This document shows positions 18,056 to 28,064 of a stretch of DNA of 64,000 nt, one piece after another. This stretch comes from Methanolinea sp. (GTDB taxonomy: Archaea > Halobacteriota > Methanomicrobia > Methanomicrobiales > Methanospirillaceae). A program made the position numbers and the translations under genes. Under the pieces are notes generated by a model, which was given only the letters and a program-made list of their open reading frames with translations, made no database searches and had not been told where the DNA came from. The DNA lies in assembly GCA_018263335.1 (NCBI GenBank), contig JADFCY010000007.1, positions 25,473 through 89,472 on the forward strand. The letters run 5' to 3'. Within the stretch, counting starts at the first letter, position 1; every line of letters starts with the position of its first letter.

Positions 18056-19847
18056 TGAACTTGCCCGGCAGCAGCGCAGTATCAGTGTCGCAGAGTTCTT
18101 CGAGAAGAACAAGCACCTGCTCGGGTTCGACTCCCCCACACGGGGGATCATCACCACCATCAAGGAAGCGGTAGACAACGCACTGGATGCGTGCGAGGAG
18201 GCAATGGTCCTCCCCGATGTATTCGTGGGGATCAAGAGGACCGAAAGCGACGTCTTCAGGATTACGGTCGAGGACAACGGCCCCGGGATCATCCCGGCAC
18301 AGGTCCCGTTCGTATTTGGAAAGCTCCTGTATGGGTCCCGGTTTCACCAGATACGCCAGAGCCGGGGGCAGCAGGGGATTGGGATCAGTGCCGCGGTGCT
18401 CTATGCGCAGCTCACCACCGGGCTTCCTACCCTTGTGATATCAAGGACCGGGCCCGATTACCCGGCCTCCCGCTTTCTCCTCCAGATCAATATCAAAACA
18501 AACGAGCCTGAGGTCGTGGAACAGACAGAGGTTGAATGGGACAGGACGCATGGTACCCGGGTGCAGATCGAGTTCAAGAGCAGCATGGCCGCAAAGAAGC
18601 GGCTGCTCGAATACCTCAAGTACACCTCTGTCGTGAACCCCCATGCCCGCATTCGCGTGGAACTCGATGACGAGACATATCTCTTCGAACGGGTGAGCGA
18701 CGAGGTGATCGCGTGCCCCCAGGCAATCAAGCCCCACCCTCACGGAATCGAGATCGGCCAGCTGATGCGGATGCTCGGGACGGCAGGGGGCACCTGCGGA
18801 GAGTTCCTGGTCGAGAACTTCACGAGGGTCGGGAAGAAGACCGCTGAAGAGATCTGCAGGAACGCTGGCATCTCTCCCGCCATCCCGGCCGTCTCCCTCT
18901 CACCTGCCGAACAGAAGAAGCTCCTTGGCGCGATGCAGGGGGCAAAGGTCCCTGCACCACCAACACAGACATGCCTCTCCCCCATAGGAGAGGAACTCAT
19001 CGCGAGGGGTCTTGAGAAGGAGTTCCAGATGGATTTTGTGCGCTCACGCACGAGGCCAAGTTCTGTGTATTCCGGTCACCCTTTCCTCGTGGAAGCCGCA
19101 ATCGGCTACGGGGGAAAACTCCCCCCGGACGGGAACGCCCAGATCCTGCGGTTTGCAAACAGGGTCCCCCTCCTCTACCAGCAGGGAGCATGTGCCATCA
19201 CGGGATGCGTGGCGGGGGTCTCATGGAAGAACTACAATGTATCCCAGGCGGGCCTTCCCACCGGTCCACTCCTCATCCTGGTACATGTCGCCTCAACGCA
19301 CGTTCCCTTCACAAGCGAGAGCAAGGATGCAATCGCTGCGATCCCGGAGATCGAGAGAGAGGTGACCCTTGTGCTCCAGGAACTCGGGCGGGAGCTCAAG
19401 ACTTACCTCTCCCGGCGCGACAAAAACAGGCTTCAGGAGGACAGGGCGAGGGCGGTGTGCTCAATCATCCCTGAGATTGCGGTAAAAGTCGCCGAGATCG
19501 TCGATCTCCCGGTGCCCGACACCTCCGCAATCGAGGGGAGGATCATGAGGAAAGTGGTAGTAAAGAAGATGTCGCGGGACGGGCGTGTCAGGCTCGAGGT
19601 GAAGAATTACACCTCGCAGCCTGGCGCGCTCACCATCTACGACATCTCTCGCGACTCCGGGGAGGGTGCAGATCCAAAGCCGGCCATCGTAACCGAACTT
19701 GACGGGGAGCATACGAAGGTCTGGCAGGTAGAGATCGATCCCGGCGGTTCATGGAGTGCGGAATACCGCGGTGCAGGGGGAGGGAGTCTTGAGGTAAGGG
19801 GGATGCCCCCCGAGCACGTGGTGGTGGTGGATCTCGATGCCCAGTGA
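18039..19847 (+). CDS. top6B: DNA topoisomerase VI subunit B
   Basis: ATPase subunit of the type IIB topoisomerase that relaxes and decatenates DNA. It has a GHKL ATP site: the N-box [12 protein letters not shown] at about residues 44-55, the G1 box EDNGPGI near 78, and the glycine-rich [19 protein letters not shown] near 98-116. A helix-two-turn-helix and a transducer domain follow. At 602 residues it has the expected length. The GTG start lies inside the end of hisS (17-base overlap), and the C-terminus overlaps the top6A start, giving the conserved B-A order. Confidence 0.96.
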   Translation: MVTLADELARQQRSISVAEFFEKNKHLLGFDSPTRGIITTIKEAVDNALDACEEAMVLPDVFVGIKRTESDVFRITVEDNGPGIIPAQVPFVFGKLLYGSRFHQIRQSRGQQGIGISAAVLYAQLTTGLPTLVISRTGPDYPASRFLLQINIKTNEPEVVEQTEVEWDRTHGTRVQIEFKSSMAAKKRLLEYLKYTSVVNPHARIRVELDDETYLFERVSDEVIACPQAIKPHPHGIEIGQLMRMLGTAGGTCGEFLVENFTRVGKKTAEEICRNAGISPAIPAVSLSPAEQKKLLGAMQGAKVPAPPTQTCLSPIGEELIARGLEKEFQMDFVRSRTRPSSVYSGHPFLVEAAIGYGGKLPPDGNAQILRFANRVPLLYQQGACAITGCVAGVSWKNYNVSQAGLPTGPLLILVHVASTHVPFTSESKDAIAAIPEIEREVTLVLQELGRELKTYLSRRDKNRLQEDRARAVCSIIPEIAVKVAEIVDLPVPDTSAIEGRIMRKVVVKKMSRDGRVRLEVKNYTSQPGALTIYDISRDSGEGADPKPAIVTELDGEHTKVWQVEIDPGGSWSAEYRGAGGGSLEVRGMPPEHVVVVDLDAQ

Positions 19848-20928
19848 TGAGATGGACCAAAAGACGCAGGAACGCCTGGTTTCCATCGCGATGCGATGGT
19901 ATGACCAGATAAGGGAGAACACGATCCCTTCCATCTCCCTGCCGACCAGGACCAAGCAGAACATCGAGTTTGACGATGACTCCGAGGTGTGGAAGTACGG
20001 AGACCGGGAGAGTGTCCGGTCGGCCCATACCGCAAAGAGCGCGTTGCACCTCCTGAAGATGTCGTACGTCATCTCGTTTTTGAAGACGCAGCTTCGCGAG
20101 AAGCGCTCCTCGACATTGAGAGAGCTGTATTACATATCGGAGGGCTGGAAACGTGCGAAGTTCTCTGCCCAGGACGAGAGCAACCTGCTGATAGAAGACC
20201 TCGAGATCCTCACCGATCTCCAGCGGGAGGCATTCCACCTCAGGCCCGAGGAGGACGGCGCCACGATCTTCGGCCCGCTCAGGCTCAAGGAGATGACACG
20301 GAGAGGGGAGCGGGTGATCCACTGCCAGGAGGACGTGGGGGAGGCAGGGTACCAGATCCCAAGCAACGTCGAGAACATCGATCTCCTCGAGCACGATGCC
20401 CGATTTGTCATCGCCATCGAGACAGGCGGCATGTACGCCCGGCTGATAGAGAACGGCTTTGACCAGGACTACCAGGCGATCCTTGTCCACCTGAAAGGGC
20501 AGCCGGCCCGCTCCACACGCAGGATGCTGCACCGGATCAACGAGGAGTTCGGGCTCCCCGTGCTGGTATTCACTGACGGCGACCCCTGGTCCTACCGGAT
20601 ATACGCCAGCGTTGCGTACGGAGCCATCAAGAGCGCCCACATGTCGGAACTCCTGGCCACGCCAAAGGCGCAGTTCATCGGGGTGCAGCCAAGCGACATC
20701 CGCGATTACAACCTCCCCTCTGACACTCTCACAGAGAAGGACATTGCCGCACTGCAGAGCGAGATCTCCGACCCGAGGTTTGCATCTGAGTACTGGAGGA
20801 CACAGATACAGCTGCAGCTCAAACTCAACCTCAAGTCAGAACAGCAGGCCTTCGCGGCCCGAGGCCTCGATTTCGTGACAAGGGAATACCTTCCCCGCAG
20901 GCTGACTGAGATGGGAATCCTCTCGTAG
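19837..20928 (+). CDS. top6A: DNA topoisomerase VI subunit A (Spo11-like)
   Basis: DNA-cleaving subunit of topoisomerase VI. The 5Y-CAP domain has the Spo11-type motif [13 protein letters not shown], with the catalytic tyrosine at residue 98/99. The Toprim domain follows with [15 protein letters not shown] supplying the metal-binding acidic residues. The length (363) is typical. The start overlaps the end of top6B; an alternative ATG five codons in (19852) is possible. The following 150 bases to the convergent pilus operon contain no recognisable terminator. Confidence 0.96.
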   Translation: MPSDEMDQKTQERLVSIAMRWYDQIRENTIPSISLPTRTKQNIEFDDDSEVWKYGDRESVRSAHTAKSALHLLKMSYVISFLKTQLREKRSSTLRELYYISEGWKRAKFSAQDESNLLIEDLEILTDLQREAFHLRPEEDGATIFGPLRLKEMTRRGERVIHCQEDVGEAGYQIPSNVENIDLLEHDARFVIAIETGGMYARLIENGFDQDYQAILVHLKGQPARSTRRMLHRINEEFGLPVLVFTDGDPWSYRIYASVAYGAIKSAHMSELLATPKAQFIGVQPSDIRDYNLPSDTLTEKDIAALQSEISDPRFASEYWRTQIQLQLKLNLKSEQQAFAARGLDFVTREYLPRRLTEMGILS

Positions 20929-21079
20929 AATGCCTGGATGTCTTGCATGGCCGGGCCAGGCAGGGTGGGGGCGCCTGATTCCGGTAATTCTTCAGAAAAT
21001 CAAAAGATCACGAGAGAGGACGCGGGTCACCCGGGGGATTTCCCTTTATCCCACGGCAAACCCGTCCGCTCATCCCTCA

Positions 21080-22270
21080 TCAGACCATGAACCTGAACAC
21101 CAGCCACGCGATGGTGAGCATGATTGCCGAGTATTTCAGCCCGGCGACCACCCGCCCCTCCCCCATCTGCCCGGCGACCAGCCCGGAGAATATCCCCTGG
21201 ATCATGGCGGCATGGGAAAAGAGCCTCGTGTAGAAGAAGAGGTCAACGTTCCCGATGAATGATGCCGCGCCCGCACCTGCGGCGGATGCCGCTGAACCCG
21301 CGGTTGCCATTGTCGAGAGGAAGGTGCTCACCAGGATCAGTATCACGAAGACAAAGACCAGGAACGAGATCAGGACGATGATCACGTAGATCAGCATGTT
21401 GTTCTTCCGCTCTGACCTGAGGGCCAGCACCTCGTAGGTGTCACGGGCTGCCGCGCGGAGCACCTCGCTCACGTCACCGCCCGCCTTGCTCGCCTTGGCG
21501 ATGAGGTCGATGCTCCGGTCTGACAGGGGAGTTCCCAGGCGGGTGCGGAACCGCTGGATCGACTCGATGAATGTAGTATTCCACGACATCTCGTTGTCAA
21601 GGCGCCTGATGAACGGGGTGAGGGTGCTGTACTCGCCCTGGGCAACGAGGTGGATGGCGTTCGGGAGTGTCATTCCGCTATCGTTCATTCCCGCGAGGTC
21701 GCGGAAGAAATTCGGGAGGGCCTCCTCGAGGTTCTTCATACGCCTGCTCTCCCGGAAGTCCATGATTGCAACGGGTACGATCGCAACGAGGATGGAGATG
21801 ATGACGATATCGTCGACGAGGGTGGTGGTGAAGAGCACGCTCATCCCGTAGTCCCTGATGACGATGGCTGTTCCTATCAGGAAAAAGATGACTGCCAGCG
21901 GAAGGGTCAGGATGAGGATATTGAGCGGTTTCTCAAGGAGTACTTTGACAGGGTGCTTGAGCACCCTTCGCCAGCCCGAACGCTGGCTTCGGTGCCGCTC
22001 CAGCTTTTTGCTTATCTCGACCTGCTCCCGGGCAAACTTTCCGATCTCTCCCGGACTGAGATCCACGGAGTATGGCTTCTCTCCCTTTAGTACTCCCCAT
22101 AATCCTGGTCTCTTCGGGGGAGTGCCTCCCACTGGAAGGGACGTTTTGGGGGGGGAGGAGGTGGATCCCGCCCGTGCGACTGGAGGCGATTCAGTCTTCT
22201 TTTCACTTTCAATGCCTTTGCCCTGGTCCTTTTTTGGCAGCATCCCCTTGAAAGAGTCCCTGATGCCCAT
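21080..22270 (-). CDS. Type IV pilus/TadC-like membrane assembly protein (second paralogue)
   Basis: A platform membrane protein of the GspF/PilC/TadC/ArlJ family. The first ~120 residues are polar and disordered (KKDQGKGIESEKKTESPPVA). Two hydrophobic segments follow near residues 115-175 (LILTLPLAVIFFLIGTAIVI; VDDIVIISILVAIVPVAI), then a cytoplasmic helical domain with GMTLPNAIHLVAQGEYS and SKAGGDVSEVLRAAARD. At least three C-terminal membrane segments follow, starting LIYVIIVLISFLVFVFVIL. It is adjacent to its paralogue (1-base gap) and downstream of the ATPase, so one operon. Which filament is assembled is unknown. Confidence 0.85.
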   Translation of the reverse strand: MGIRDSFKGMLPKKDQGKGIESEKKTESPPVARAGSTSSPPKTSLPVGGTPPKRPGLWGVLKGEKPYSVDLSPGEIGKFAREQVEISKKLERHRSQRSGWRRVLKHPVKVLLEKPLNILILTLPLAVIFFLIGTAIVIRDYGMSVLFTTTLVDDIVIISILVAIVPVAIMDFRESRRMKNLEEALPNFFRDLAGMNDSGMTLPNAIHLVAQGEYSTLTPFIRRLDNEMSWNTTFIESIQRFRTRLGTPLSDRSIDLIAKASKAGGDVSEVLRAAARDTYEVLALRSERKNNMLIYVIIVLISFLVFVFVILILVSTFLSTMATAGSAASAAGAGAASFIGNVDLFFYTRLFSHAAMIQGIFSGLVAGQMGEGRVVAGLKYSAIMLTIAWLVFRFMV

Positions 22271-22271
22271 C

Positions 22272-23195
22272 TCATCCCTCCGGCGTCATCGAGCTGATCA
22301 GGATCACGAACATGATGCTCCCGAAGGGGATCATCAGGTAGATGATCAGGTAGAGGAATATCGGCTGTGAAGACTGACTGAGTATGGCCATGATGGACTG
22401 GAGGATGATGAGAAAGAGGGGGCCGGCAACCATCGCGGTCACATACGATTCCGAGATCAGCCCCAGGGTGTCAAGGAAGAGTTTCTGGCTCTGGCGGTTC
22501 TCAAGGGAGTACTGCTCTGCCTTGGTCCGGAAATACTCGGTCAGGCTGCTCCCGGCAGATATACACCCCATCGCCCCCTGGAGGAACTCCTTCATGCGCA
22601 TGCTCGGGGTTGTTGCGGAGATGAGCCGGAGTGCATCGATCAGGTCCCGCCCGAAGAGATCGATCTCCATGGTGATGAAACGGGCCTCGACCGCGCTCTC
22701 CCCGTACATCGTGCTGCTCCCCAGTTGCCGGAAGATCTCTGCCGGGGGAATTCCCGCCGTCGACATGGCGGTGATATAATTGATCGCGTAGGGGAGCGTT
22801 GCGTCGATGTTCCTGGAGCGGTTTCCTGCCATCACGCTGGGATAGACGAGGAAGATGAGAAACGTGATGCCCCCGATCACGGCAAACGAGATGACTGCGG
22901 CGAGGATAGTCCCGATGATCAGGCTGTACTCGTTGATGGTAAGCATGAACTCAGGGACTGCCCCCTGGTACTTGATCATCCCTGGGATGTTCAGGAGGTA
23001 GGTGACCAGCCCGAGAAGGATCGATGCCACAATCGCTGCAATGACCGAACTCATGTATGCAGTCGAGAGATAGACCTCGAACGGGACCTTCATGCGTGCG
23101 GTGACAAGGTCGTTCCTGAGCGCGGAATACGAATCTCTCTTCTTCTCCGCGTACCTCCCCATCAGCCTGAAGGCGAGACGTTCATACCCGTTCAT
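22272..23195 (-). CDS. Type IV pilus/TadC-like membrane assembly protein (first paralogue)
   Basis: A 307-residue GspF/TadC-family platform protein. Membrane pairs lie near residues 45-70 and 85-135 (YSLIIGTILAAVISFAVI). The cytoplasmic domain has the T2SSF-like MSTAGIPPAEIFRQLGSS, and hydrophobic C-terminal segments end in LYLIIYLMIPFGSIMFVIL. The start overlaps the ATPase stop by 4 bases. Two platform genes after one ATPase is an arrangement seen in archaeal pilus systems distinct from the archaellum, which uses a single ArlJ. Confidence 0.85.
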   Translation of the reverse strand: MNGYERLAFRLMGRYAEKKRDSYSALRNDLVTARMKVPFEVYLSTAYMSSVIAAIVASILLGLVTYLLNIPGMIKYQGAVPEFMLTINEYSLIIGTILAAVISFAVIGGITFLIFLVYPSVMAGNRSRNIDATLPYAINYITAMSTAGIPPAEIFRQLGSSTMYGESAVEARFITMEIDLFGRDLIDALRLISATTPSMRMKEFLQGAMGCISAGSSLTEYFRTKAEQYSLENRQSQKLFLDTLGLISESYVTAMVAGPLFLIILQSIMAILSQSSQPIFLYLIIYLMIPFGSIMFVILISSMTPEG

Positions 23196-25447
23196 GCTTC
23201 TCCATACAGCTCGGCCCTTATCTTCTCCATGGTCCCTGCAGGGTCACGGTAATACTGTACAAGGATGTTTCCTACGTCCCTGAAATTGCGTATCTTCTTT
23301 ATACGCATCCACTCCAGGACCTCCTGGCGCATCTTGAGCTCTTCTCTCATCCTCTCCTCGTCCCATCCCCTTGACTCCATGATCTCCTCGAGGACATAGG
23401 ACTTCCCCGAGTAGGTGATCTCATCGGTTGCCGGGTGCCACCTGAAGACCTCGTTTGTGATCAGTTCGTTTGTCCGGGGATCGATATCGAGTATCTCGAT
23501 GATCTGCTTGTTCCTCCTGATGCGCTGGCCTCCGATGCGGGCCTGGACCTGGACCGATACGAGGTCAAGCGCGGAGAGCATGTTCCTTGGGACATTCAGT
23601 GGCGGGTTCTCCAGGCGGTGGACGATGCTTGCCACGGAGTCGGCGTGGATAGTCGAGTAGGTCACGTGGCCCGTGCTCATCGCCTGGAAGAGGGTAAGGG
23701 CTTCCTTTCCTCGGACTTCTCCGACAAGGATATACTCCGGGCGCTGCCTCAGTGCAGCACGGAGGAGCTCGTACATGTCGATCTCCCCTTTTCCACTCGT
23801 ATCAAACGAGGTCCGGGTGATGCTCGGGATCCAGTTCGGGTGGGGGAGCTTGAGTTCACGCGTATCCTCGAGGGTGACGATCTTTGCCAGCGGAGGCATG
23901 AAGAGCGAGATCGCGTTGAGAGAGGTCGTCTTTCCTGAAGCGGTCCCTCCTGCGAATATACATGACTTCCCGCTCTCTACTGCCATCCAGAAGAACGCGA
24001 TCGAGAGGGGAGAGAAGGTGCGCCACTCGATGAGATCCGTAGGGGTGATAGGCTCGTCCTTGAATTTCCTGATGGTGTAGGTGGAGCCATGTGCGGTCAC
24101 TTCTGTCCCGAGCGTCATCTGGATACGGGACCCGTCGCTCATGGTGGCGTCGAGCATGGGTTCGGCGATAGAGATGTATTTCCCGGCCCTCTGGGCAAGC
24201 TTGGTCACGAACGAGTCGAGCTCGTCAGAGTTCTTGTAGATGAGGTTCGTCCGCATCGACTCGTAACGGTTGTGGTAGACAAAGAGGTTCGCATTCACGC
24301 CATCGCACGAGATGTCCTCGATGTAACGGTCGTGCATGAGCGGGTCTATCATCCCGTTTCCGAGGAATTCCTTATACATGGCATAGAGGATCTTCTCCCT
24401 CTGTACCGGAGTGAGCGAGATCCCGTAATCGTGGATGATATCGTCGGTGACATCACGGAGCGTCTTCTTCGCAACCTCATCGAGCACGTTCTGGGTGTTG
24501 ATATCGAGACGCTCGAATATCCTCTCCTTGATATCACGGAAGAGGTCGACCTCGGCAGGAGTCATTTTTGGCTCCAGGACCTCGTACAGGTATTCGTGGG
24601 TGGCATTGTCATACGTGATGCGGACATATGCATAGGGCTCGTTTACCGGGTAGACTTCCGTCTGTTCCACGCCGGGCCTTGGACGGAATGTGAGGTCCAC
24701 GAGAGGGCCGTGGGTCCTCGGATTGTATTCAAGGGGGACTTTCCTGATGACGTTTATGGGGTTCAGCCTTGCAAGGAGTCCCCCTTTTCCTGATTCCTCC
24801 TCGACTTCGGCGGCGGCTTCGGACACCTTTTTGATGCCCGAATCCAGCAGGTCGGCCTTCTGGAGGTCTTTTCCTGCAACTGCACCTCCCTCTCTCTTGA
24901 ATGAAAAGATGTTGCTGCGGTCCTGGATCTTGATCTCGTCAATCTGGAACGTGGCGCCTTTTGGAAGGATCAGCCCTGACAGGTCGTTGATCTGGTCAAC
25001 GGATATCACTGTCTCTTCGAGGACTGGTTTCTTCTCGCTCCACACGGTCTTTTTTGCAGGCTCAAAACGTGGAGGCCTGTGATCAGGGGCCGGCTCCAAT
25101 TCCGCACCGTGTGGACTTTGGGGGGGAGTGCGAATGGGGGGAGCTTCTTTTCCGGCACCCGCATCCGGGATGGTCGCACTCACCGCATCCCCGGCGGGTT
25201 GCCCCTCGTCCGGTTGCCGGGCAGATACTTCCTTCCTGCCTGTGTCTGGTTGGGGTCCTTTCTTGTTCTCTAGCGAAAGGCCGATTCTCTTCATGAACCC
25301 GTCGAGATCCTCGCCTTCCACAGGAGGGATCGATGCCCCTTTCTCCTCTGGGGGGCGTTGCTTGCCAGTCTTTGCAGGGGAGCCATCTTCTTTCTTCTTT
25401 CCAAAGAGGTTCCTGATCGAGAGGCCCTTTTTGTCGTCTGAAGTCAT
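23192..25447 (-). CDS. Type II/IV secretion (pilus assembly) ATPase
   Basis: A hexameric motor of the PilB/GspE/ArlI superfamily. The first ~190 residues are low-complexity and charged, likely disordered. The N-terminal domain runs to about 430. The RecA-like core follows, with Walker A GGTASGKTT near residue 500, an Asp box near TLEDTRELKL, and the Walker B/His region LVGEVRGKEALTLFQAMSTGH. At 751 residues it is long because of the N-terminal tail. It is followed by two platform protein genes and preceded (60 bases) by roadblock-family genes on the same strand. No ArlH or archaellin gene is nearby, so a pilus or adhesion-type system is more likely than an archaellum. Confidence 0.9.
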   Translation of the reverse strand: MTSDDKKGLSIRNLFGKKKEDGSPAKTGKQRPPEEKGASIPPVEGEDLDGFMKRIGLSLENKKGPQPDTGRKEVSARQPDEGQPAGDAVSATIPDAGAGKEAPPIRTPPQSPHGAELEPAPDHRPPRFEPAKKTVWSEKKPVLEETVISVDQINDLSGLILPKGATFQIDEIKIQDRSNIFSFKREGGAVAGKDLQKADLLDSGIKKVSEAAAEVEEESGKGGLLARLNPINVIRKVPLEYNPRTHGPLVDLTFRPRPGVEQTEVYPVNEPYAYVRITYDNATHEYLYEVLEPKMTPAEVDLFRDIKERIFERLDINTQNVLDEVAKKTLRDVTDDIIHDYGISLTPVQREKILYAMYKEFLGNGMIDPLMHDRYIEDISCDGVNANLFVYHNRYESMRTNLIYKNSDELDSFVTKLAQRAGKYISIAEPMLDATMSDGSRIQMTLGTEVTAHGSTYTIRKFKDEPITPTDLIEWRTFSPLSIAFFWMAVESGKSCIFAGGTASGKTTSLNAISLFMPPLAKIVTLEDTRELKLPHPNWIPSITRTSFDTSGKGEIDMYELLRAALRQRPEYILVGEVRGKEALTLFQAMSTGHVTYSTIHADSVASIVHRLENPPLNVPRNMLSALDLVSVQVQARIGGQRIRRNKQIIEILDIDPRTNELITNEVFRWHPATDEITYSGKSYVLEEIMESRGWDEERMREELKMRQEVLEWMRIKKIRNFRDVGNILVQYYRDPAGTMEKIRAELYGEA

Positions 25448-25507
25448 CGCTCTATACCCCCATTCGTGAGTTCGTCCCTTCCGTGAATCTGCCGCACTGG
25501 CATTCCC

Positions 25508-26206
25508 CTACCCCTTCTCATTCATCTCTCTTTGAATACTTCTCATGGCCAGCCTTATAAGGCCGAGGTTCGCATCAGGGTCGGTCAGGAGGCAGAGCGA
25601 GAGGTCCCCGTAGGGTGCGATGATGCATTTTTTCTGGTCACTCTCAAGAGTTATCTGGTCAAGTGCCCCCATCCGGAGATTCTCTGCCACCTTCCTGCCG
25701 GCCCGTAGAATGTCCTCTGCCATTGCCGCCACCTGTTCAAAATCGCCGTCACCGGCTGACTGGACTGGGAAGCCTTCGAAGAAGACGGAGACTGCACGTA
25801 CTCCGGGTTGCCCGGACAACCGCTTCAGGAGTGTGTCATCGGTTCCGGACGCCGCAGGCTCCCTCGCACTCCTGTCCTCTCCGTTGAGGAACAGTCCCTC
25901 CCCACGGCAGATCTCAATCGCATCCCTGAGTTCGTCATGAGAATAGCGATACTGGGCATACCGCACAGGAAGATCTATCTCCCGCGAGCGATTGAGCAGG
26001 TATGTGATCGCATCCCTCCCCCTGTGATCGCCTTCCCTGTCCCCGTAACAGGCTGCAGTGACCTGGCCATTCACCACGACCAGGAACCCCTTGCCCTCGT
26101 CCGTGCGCACCTCAACCTTTCCGGTGAAAGGACGAGCCCCGTCCGGGTGGTCCTCCCTGAGGGGATCCGCCGAAACACCTGCATACGTGCCTTCGGGGAG
26201 ACTCAT
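25508..26206 (-). CDS. PATAN/DUF4388-like domain plus roadblock/LC7 domain protein
   Basis: A 232-residue two-domain protein. Residues 1-110 follow the pattern of PATAN/DUF4388 or DUF2226-type domains (FTGKVEVR, FLVVVNGQVTAACYGD, GRDAITYLL). Residues about 125-232 look like a roadblock/LC7 domain (SGQPGVRAVSVFFEGFPVQ, VAAMAEDILRAGRKVAENL, CIIAPYGDLSLCLLTD). Roadblock proteins such as MglB regulate small GTPases; PATAN domains in bacteria interact with pilus motors. It lies 3 bases after the single roadblock gene and 60 bases before the pilus ATPase. Domain assignment is by pattern only. Confidence 0.65.
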   Translation of the reverse strand: MSLPEGTYAGVSADPLREDHPDGARPFTGKVEVRTDEGKGFLVVVNGQVTAACYGDREGDHRGRDAITYLLNRSREIDLPVRYAQYRYSHDELRDAIEICRGEGLFLNGEDRSAREPAASGTDDTLLKRLSGQPGVRAVSVFFEGFPVQSAGDGDFEQVAAMAEDILRAGRKVAENLRMGALDQITLESDQKKCIIAPYGDLSLCLLTDPDANLGLIRLAMRSIQREMNEKG

Positions 26207-26209
26207 GCA

Positions 26210-26557
26210 CTATAATGCTGCAACAAGGCGTTCTTTGTTTTTCTTCAATTCGTAGCGGATGCGACCTATATTTGCCTCGTTTCCGGCTACCACCGCGATA
26301 AGCTCGTCACCGGAGAGGGGAGACATGATGATGGGTCCGTGGTCAAGCTCGACAAGCATCTGGTGCAGCTCTCCCTTGCCAAGCTCCTTTCCCATCGCTT
26401 CTGAAGTCCCCATGCCGGTCGATGCCATTGCTCCAAGGGCATCGATATCCATCTTTCCCGAGACAGCACTCTCGATCACAAACCCGTCACGCCCCACCAC
26501 GACTGCCGCAGTGACCCCATCTATCTTCAAAAACTCTCCAAGAATTTGCTTGAGCAT
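26210..26557 (-). CDS. Roadblock/LC7 domain protein
   Basis: A 115-residue single roadblock/LC7 domain (dynein light chain/MglB fold). It begins with the helix MLKQILGEFLKIDGV, then strand-turn AAVVVGRDGFVIESAV, the helix LGAMASTGMGTSEAMGKEL, and strands ELHQMLVELDHGPIIMSPL and ELIAVVAGNEANIG. This is the most canonical roadblock in the window. It is the first gene of the leftward pilus operon and is preceded by TATA boxes and an AGGTGG site. The partner GTPase is not in this operon. Confidence 0.82.
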   Translation of the reverse strand: MLKQILGEFLKIDGVTAAVVVGRDGFVIESAVSGKMDIDALGAMASTGMGTSEAMGKELGKGELHQMLVELDHGPIIMSPLSGDELIAVVAGNEANIGRIRYELKKNKERLVAAL

Positions 26558-26570
26558 TCATGCCACCTAC

Positions 26571-26602
26571 TTATATAAAGCATCTGTGTGGATATATAAA
26601 AA
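26571..26602. promoter_or_regulatory. Divergent promoter of pilus and MinD operons
   Basis: Two AT-rich TATA elements, TTATATAAAG at 26571-26580 and GATATATAAAAATAAAAA from 26591, lie between the leftward roadblock gene and the rightward PATAN-like gene. The 26591-26600 element is placed for a leftward start near 26567. One common control region for both operons is possible. Confidence 0.5.
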
Positions 26603-26724
26603 TAAAAATGTTTGCTATACCGGCTGTACAGGCGGCCGGAAGATTTTTGCAGTTTTATTCTTCCCCATTTTTACCAATCCCTGCACCAATAACCTTATGA
26701 ATGGACGAGTAATGATCTGTACTG

Positions 26725-27402
26725 ATGCAACTTCCCCGTGGTACCTTCCATTCCATGAAAAAAGGGCTGGAACTGGGCACTATACTGGAAGATCTCAAGA
26801 AAGAACATTTTTCGGGAACCTGTTCCCTTGTCTGCGGCAACGAGTCCTTCGGTCTTGTCTATCAGGACGGACTGATCATGCTTGCAAGCGGTGAGTCTGC
26901 CTGCGGGGATGCAGCGATGGAATTCATCGAAACGCAGAGGGATCTGATTGCGGATGCATTGCTTTCAACCCTTACGCCTGCCCAGCTGAAACTCACGCTC
27001 GAGTTCAACGCAGAATGCAGGGTGCAGCGAAGGAGTCCATCTGCTAAAATAACCCCTCCCCCCTCCCCTGGAGGCCAGGTGAGTCACCGGGCCAGAGAGC
27101 CCCCTCTTACTCCCCCCAAACCGGAGAATATTCAGGATAACGTGAAAAAAACTCCTGAAATTCGCGTTTCCCCACCGGAGACACCTGCAGCCCCGACACC
27201 CCCTGCACCTGCGAAGAAACATGACGCAAGATCCCTTGACATATTCGCACCCGATGGTGACGAGTCCACGATGGTGGACAGGGACCTGCAGGCCCTGGAT
27301 GCCATGGACCTTGACACCATGAGCCAGAAAATCCGCATGAATTGCAAGCAGATGATAGAGAAACTCCACCTTGAACACCTCATCGATGACCAGGGGAGCT
27401 GA
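26725..27402 (+). CDS. PATAN/DUF4388-like domain protein with disordered linker
   Basis: A 225-residue protein. Residues 15-95 fit the PATAN/DUF4388-like pattern: LGTILEDLKKEHFSGTCSLV, then FGLVYQDGLIMLASGESACG and a helical end. Residues about 100-165 form a Pro-rich linker (PETPAAPTPPAPAKK). The C-terminus is a conserved-looking helix with DLQALDAMDLDTMSQKIRMN and MIEKLHLEHLI. There is no membrane segment. The linker plus terminal helix suggests an adaptor. First gene of the rightward operon with minD; an ATG at 26755 is an alternative start. The function is inferred only. Confidence 0.62.
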   Translation: MQLPRGTFHSMKKGLELGTILEDLKKEHFSGTCSLVCGNESFGLVYQDGLIMLASGESACGDAAMEFIETQRDLIADALLSTLTPAQLKLTLEFNAECRVQRRSPSAKITPPPSPGGQVSHRAREPPLTPPKPENIQDNVKKTPEIRVSPPETPAAPTPPAPAKKHDARSLDIFAPDGDESTMVDRDLQALDAMDLDTMSQKIRMNCKQMIEKLHLEHLIDDQGS

Positions 27403-27414
27403 AGGGAGAGAGGC

Positions 27415-27990
27415 ATGGATTCCGTCAGTATTGATACCTTTCTCCTCCTCGTGCTGCTCATCCTCGTAGGGATAGTCCTGTTCCTCTCGCTCGTGATTGC
27501 GCTCTACGTCATCAGGCTGTCCCGGGATATCGCCGGGAGGCAACTCCTGGAAGTGGAGCGTGGCAGGCCGACCCCGGAAAAAACCAGGGTGAAGGAGGAG
27601 ATTCCCGGGGAGGCCGCACCTGTTGTGGTCCCTGGCCCCCCGGAGCCAGTACAGGAGATCGCATTTGATCCGTCGAGGGATGCGCCGGACATCCCGACAG
27701 GAATGAAGAACCTCTGCGGAAGGTATGGCCTTTCCTCCCTGACGGTCTCTTCGGCCGATGGACTGGTAATTGCATCTTCAGGTCATCCAGATGCCGTCAC
27801 CGATGCCGCACAGTACAGCTATTCCTTCATGACAGGAACACCCGTCAAGGAGAGCGGGGTCCAGGTATTCCCAGTCGATTTCGGCGGTACACCCCTGGTG
27901 GGAATCCTCCGAAGCACCGGGAATGCCCCAGGTGCCTCGCTTGATGCCCTCCAGAAAGATTTGGTGAAATTGCTCGAGCGATGGATTTGA
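27415..27990 (+). CDS. Membrane-anchored roadblock-like protein
   Basis: A 191-residue protein with one strong N-terminal membrane helix (residues 8-35, FLLLVLLILVGIVLFLSLVI). A Pro/Glu-rich linker follows (residues 45-85). The C-terminal domain of about 100 residues has roadblock-like strands (LSSLTVSSADGLVIASSG, VQVFPVDFGGTPLVGILRS). It probably tethers a regulatory domain at the cytoplasmic membrane face. It lies 12 bases downstream of the PATAN-like gene with a GGGAGAGAGG site, and is followed by the minD promoter region. Not a recognised named family. Confidence 0.62.
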   Translation: MDSVSIDTFLLLVLLILVGIVLFLSLVIALYVIRLSRDIAGRQLLEVERGRPTPEKTRVKEEIPGEAAPVVVPGPPEPVQEIAFDPSRDAPDIPTGMKNLCGRYGLSSLTVSSADGLVIASSGHPDAVTDAAQYSYSFMTGTPVKESGVQVFPVDFGGTPLVGILRSTGNAPGASLDALQKDLVKLLERWI

Positions 27991-28022
27991 GAGAAGCCCT
28001 CATTCGGTGCGGCTCATTAACC

Positions 28023-28064
28023 TTATATAAACACACGGTGACATTTTACTTAATGGAGGGTTGA
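28023..28064 (+). promoter_or_regulatory. minD: minD promoter and ribosome binding site
   Basis: TTATATAA at 28023-28030 lies 42 bases from the ATG, predicting a short leader, and GGAGGG at 28055-28060 lies 4 bases before the ATG at 28065. This suggests minD has its own promoter in addition to read-through from the upstream genes. Confidence 0.6.

Noticed and set aside
19630..20640. Long leftward open frame over topoisomerase VI genes
   Set aside because: It is antisense to well-identified top6B/top6A and has no recognisable protein character.
21080..25447. Archaellum (arl/fla) operon
   Set aside because: There is an ATPase and platform proteins, but no ArlH, ArlC/D/E/F/G or archaellin genes, and there are two platform paralogues. 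A pilus-type system fits better.
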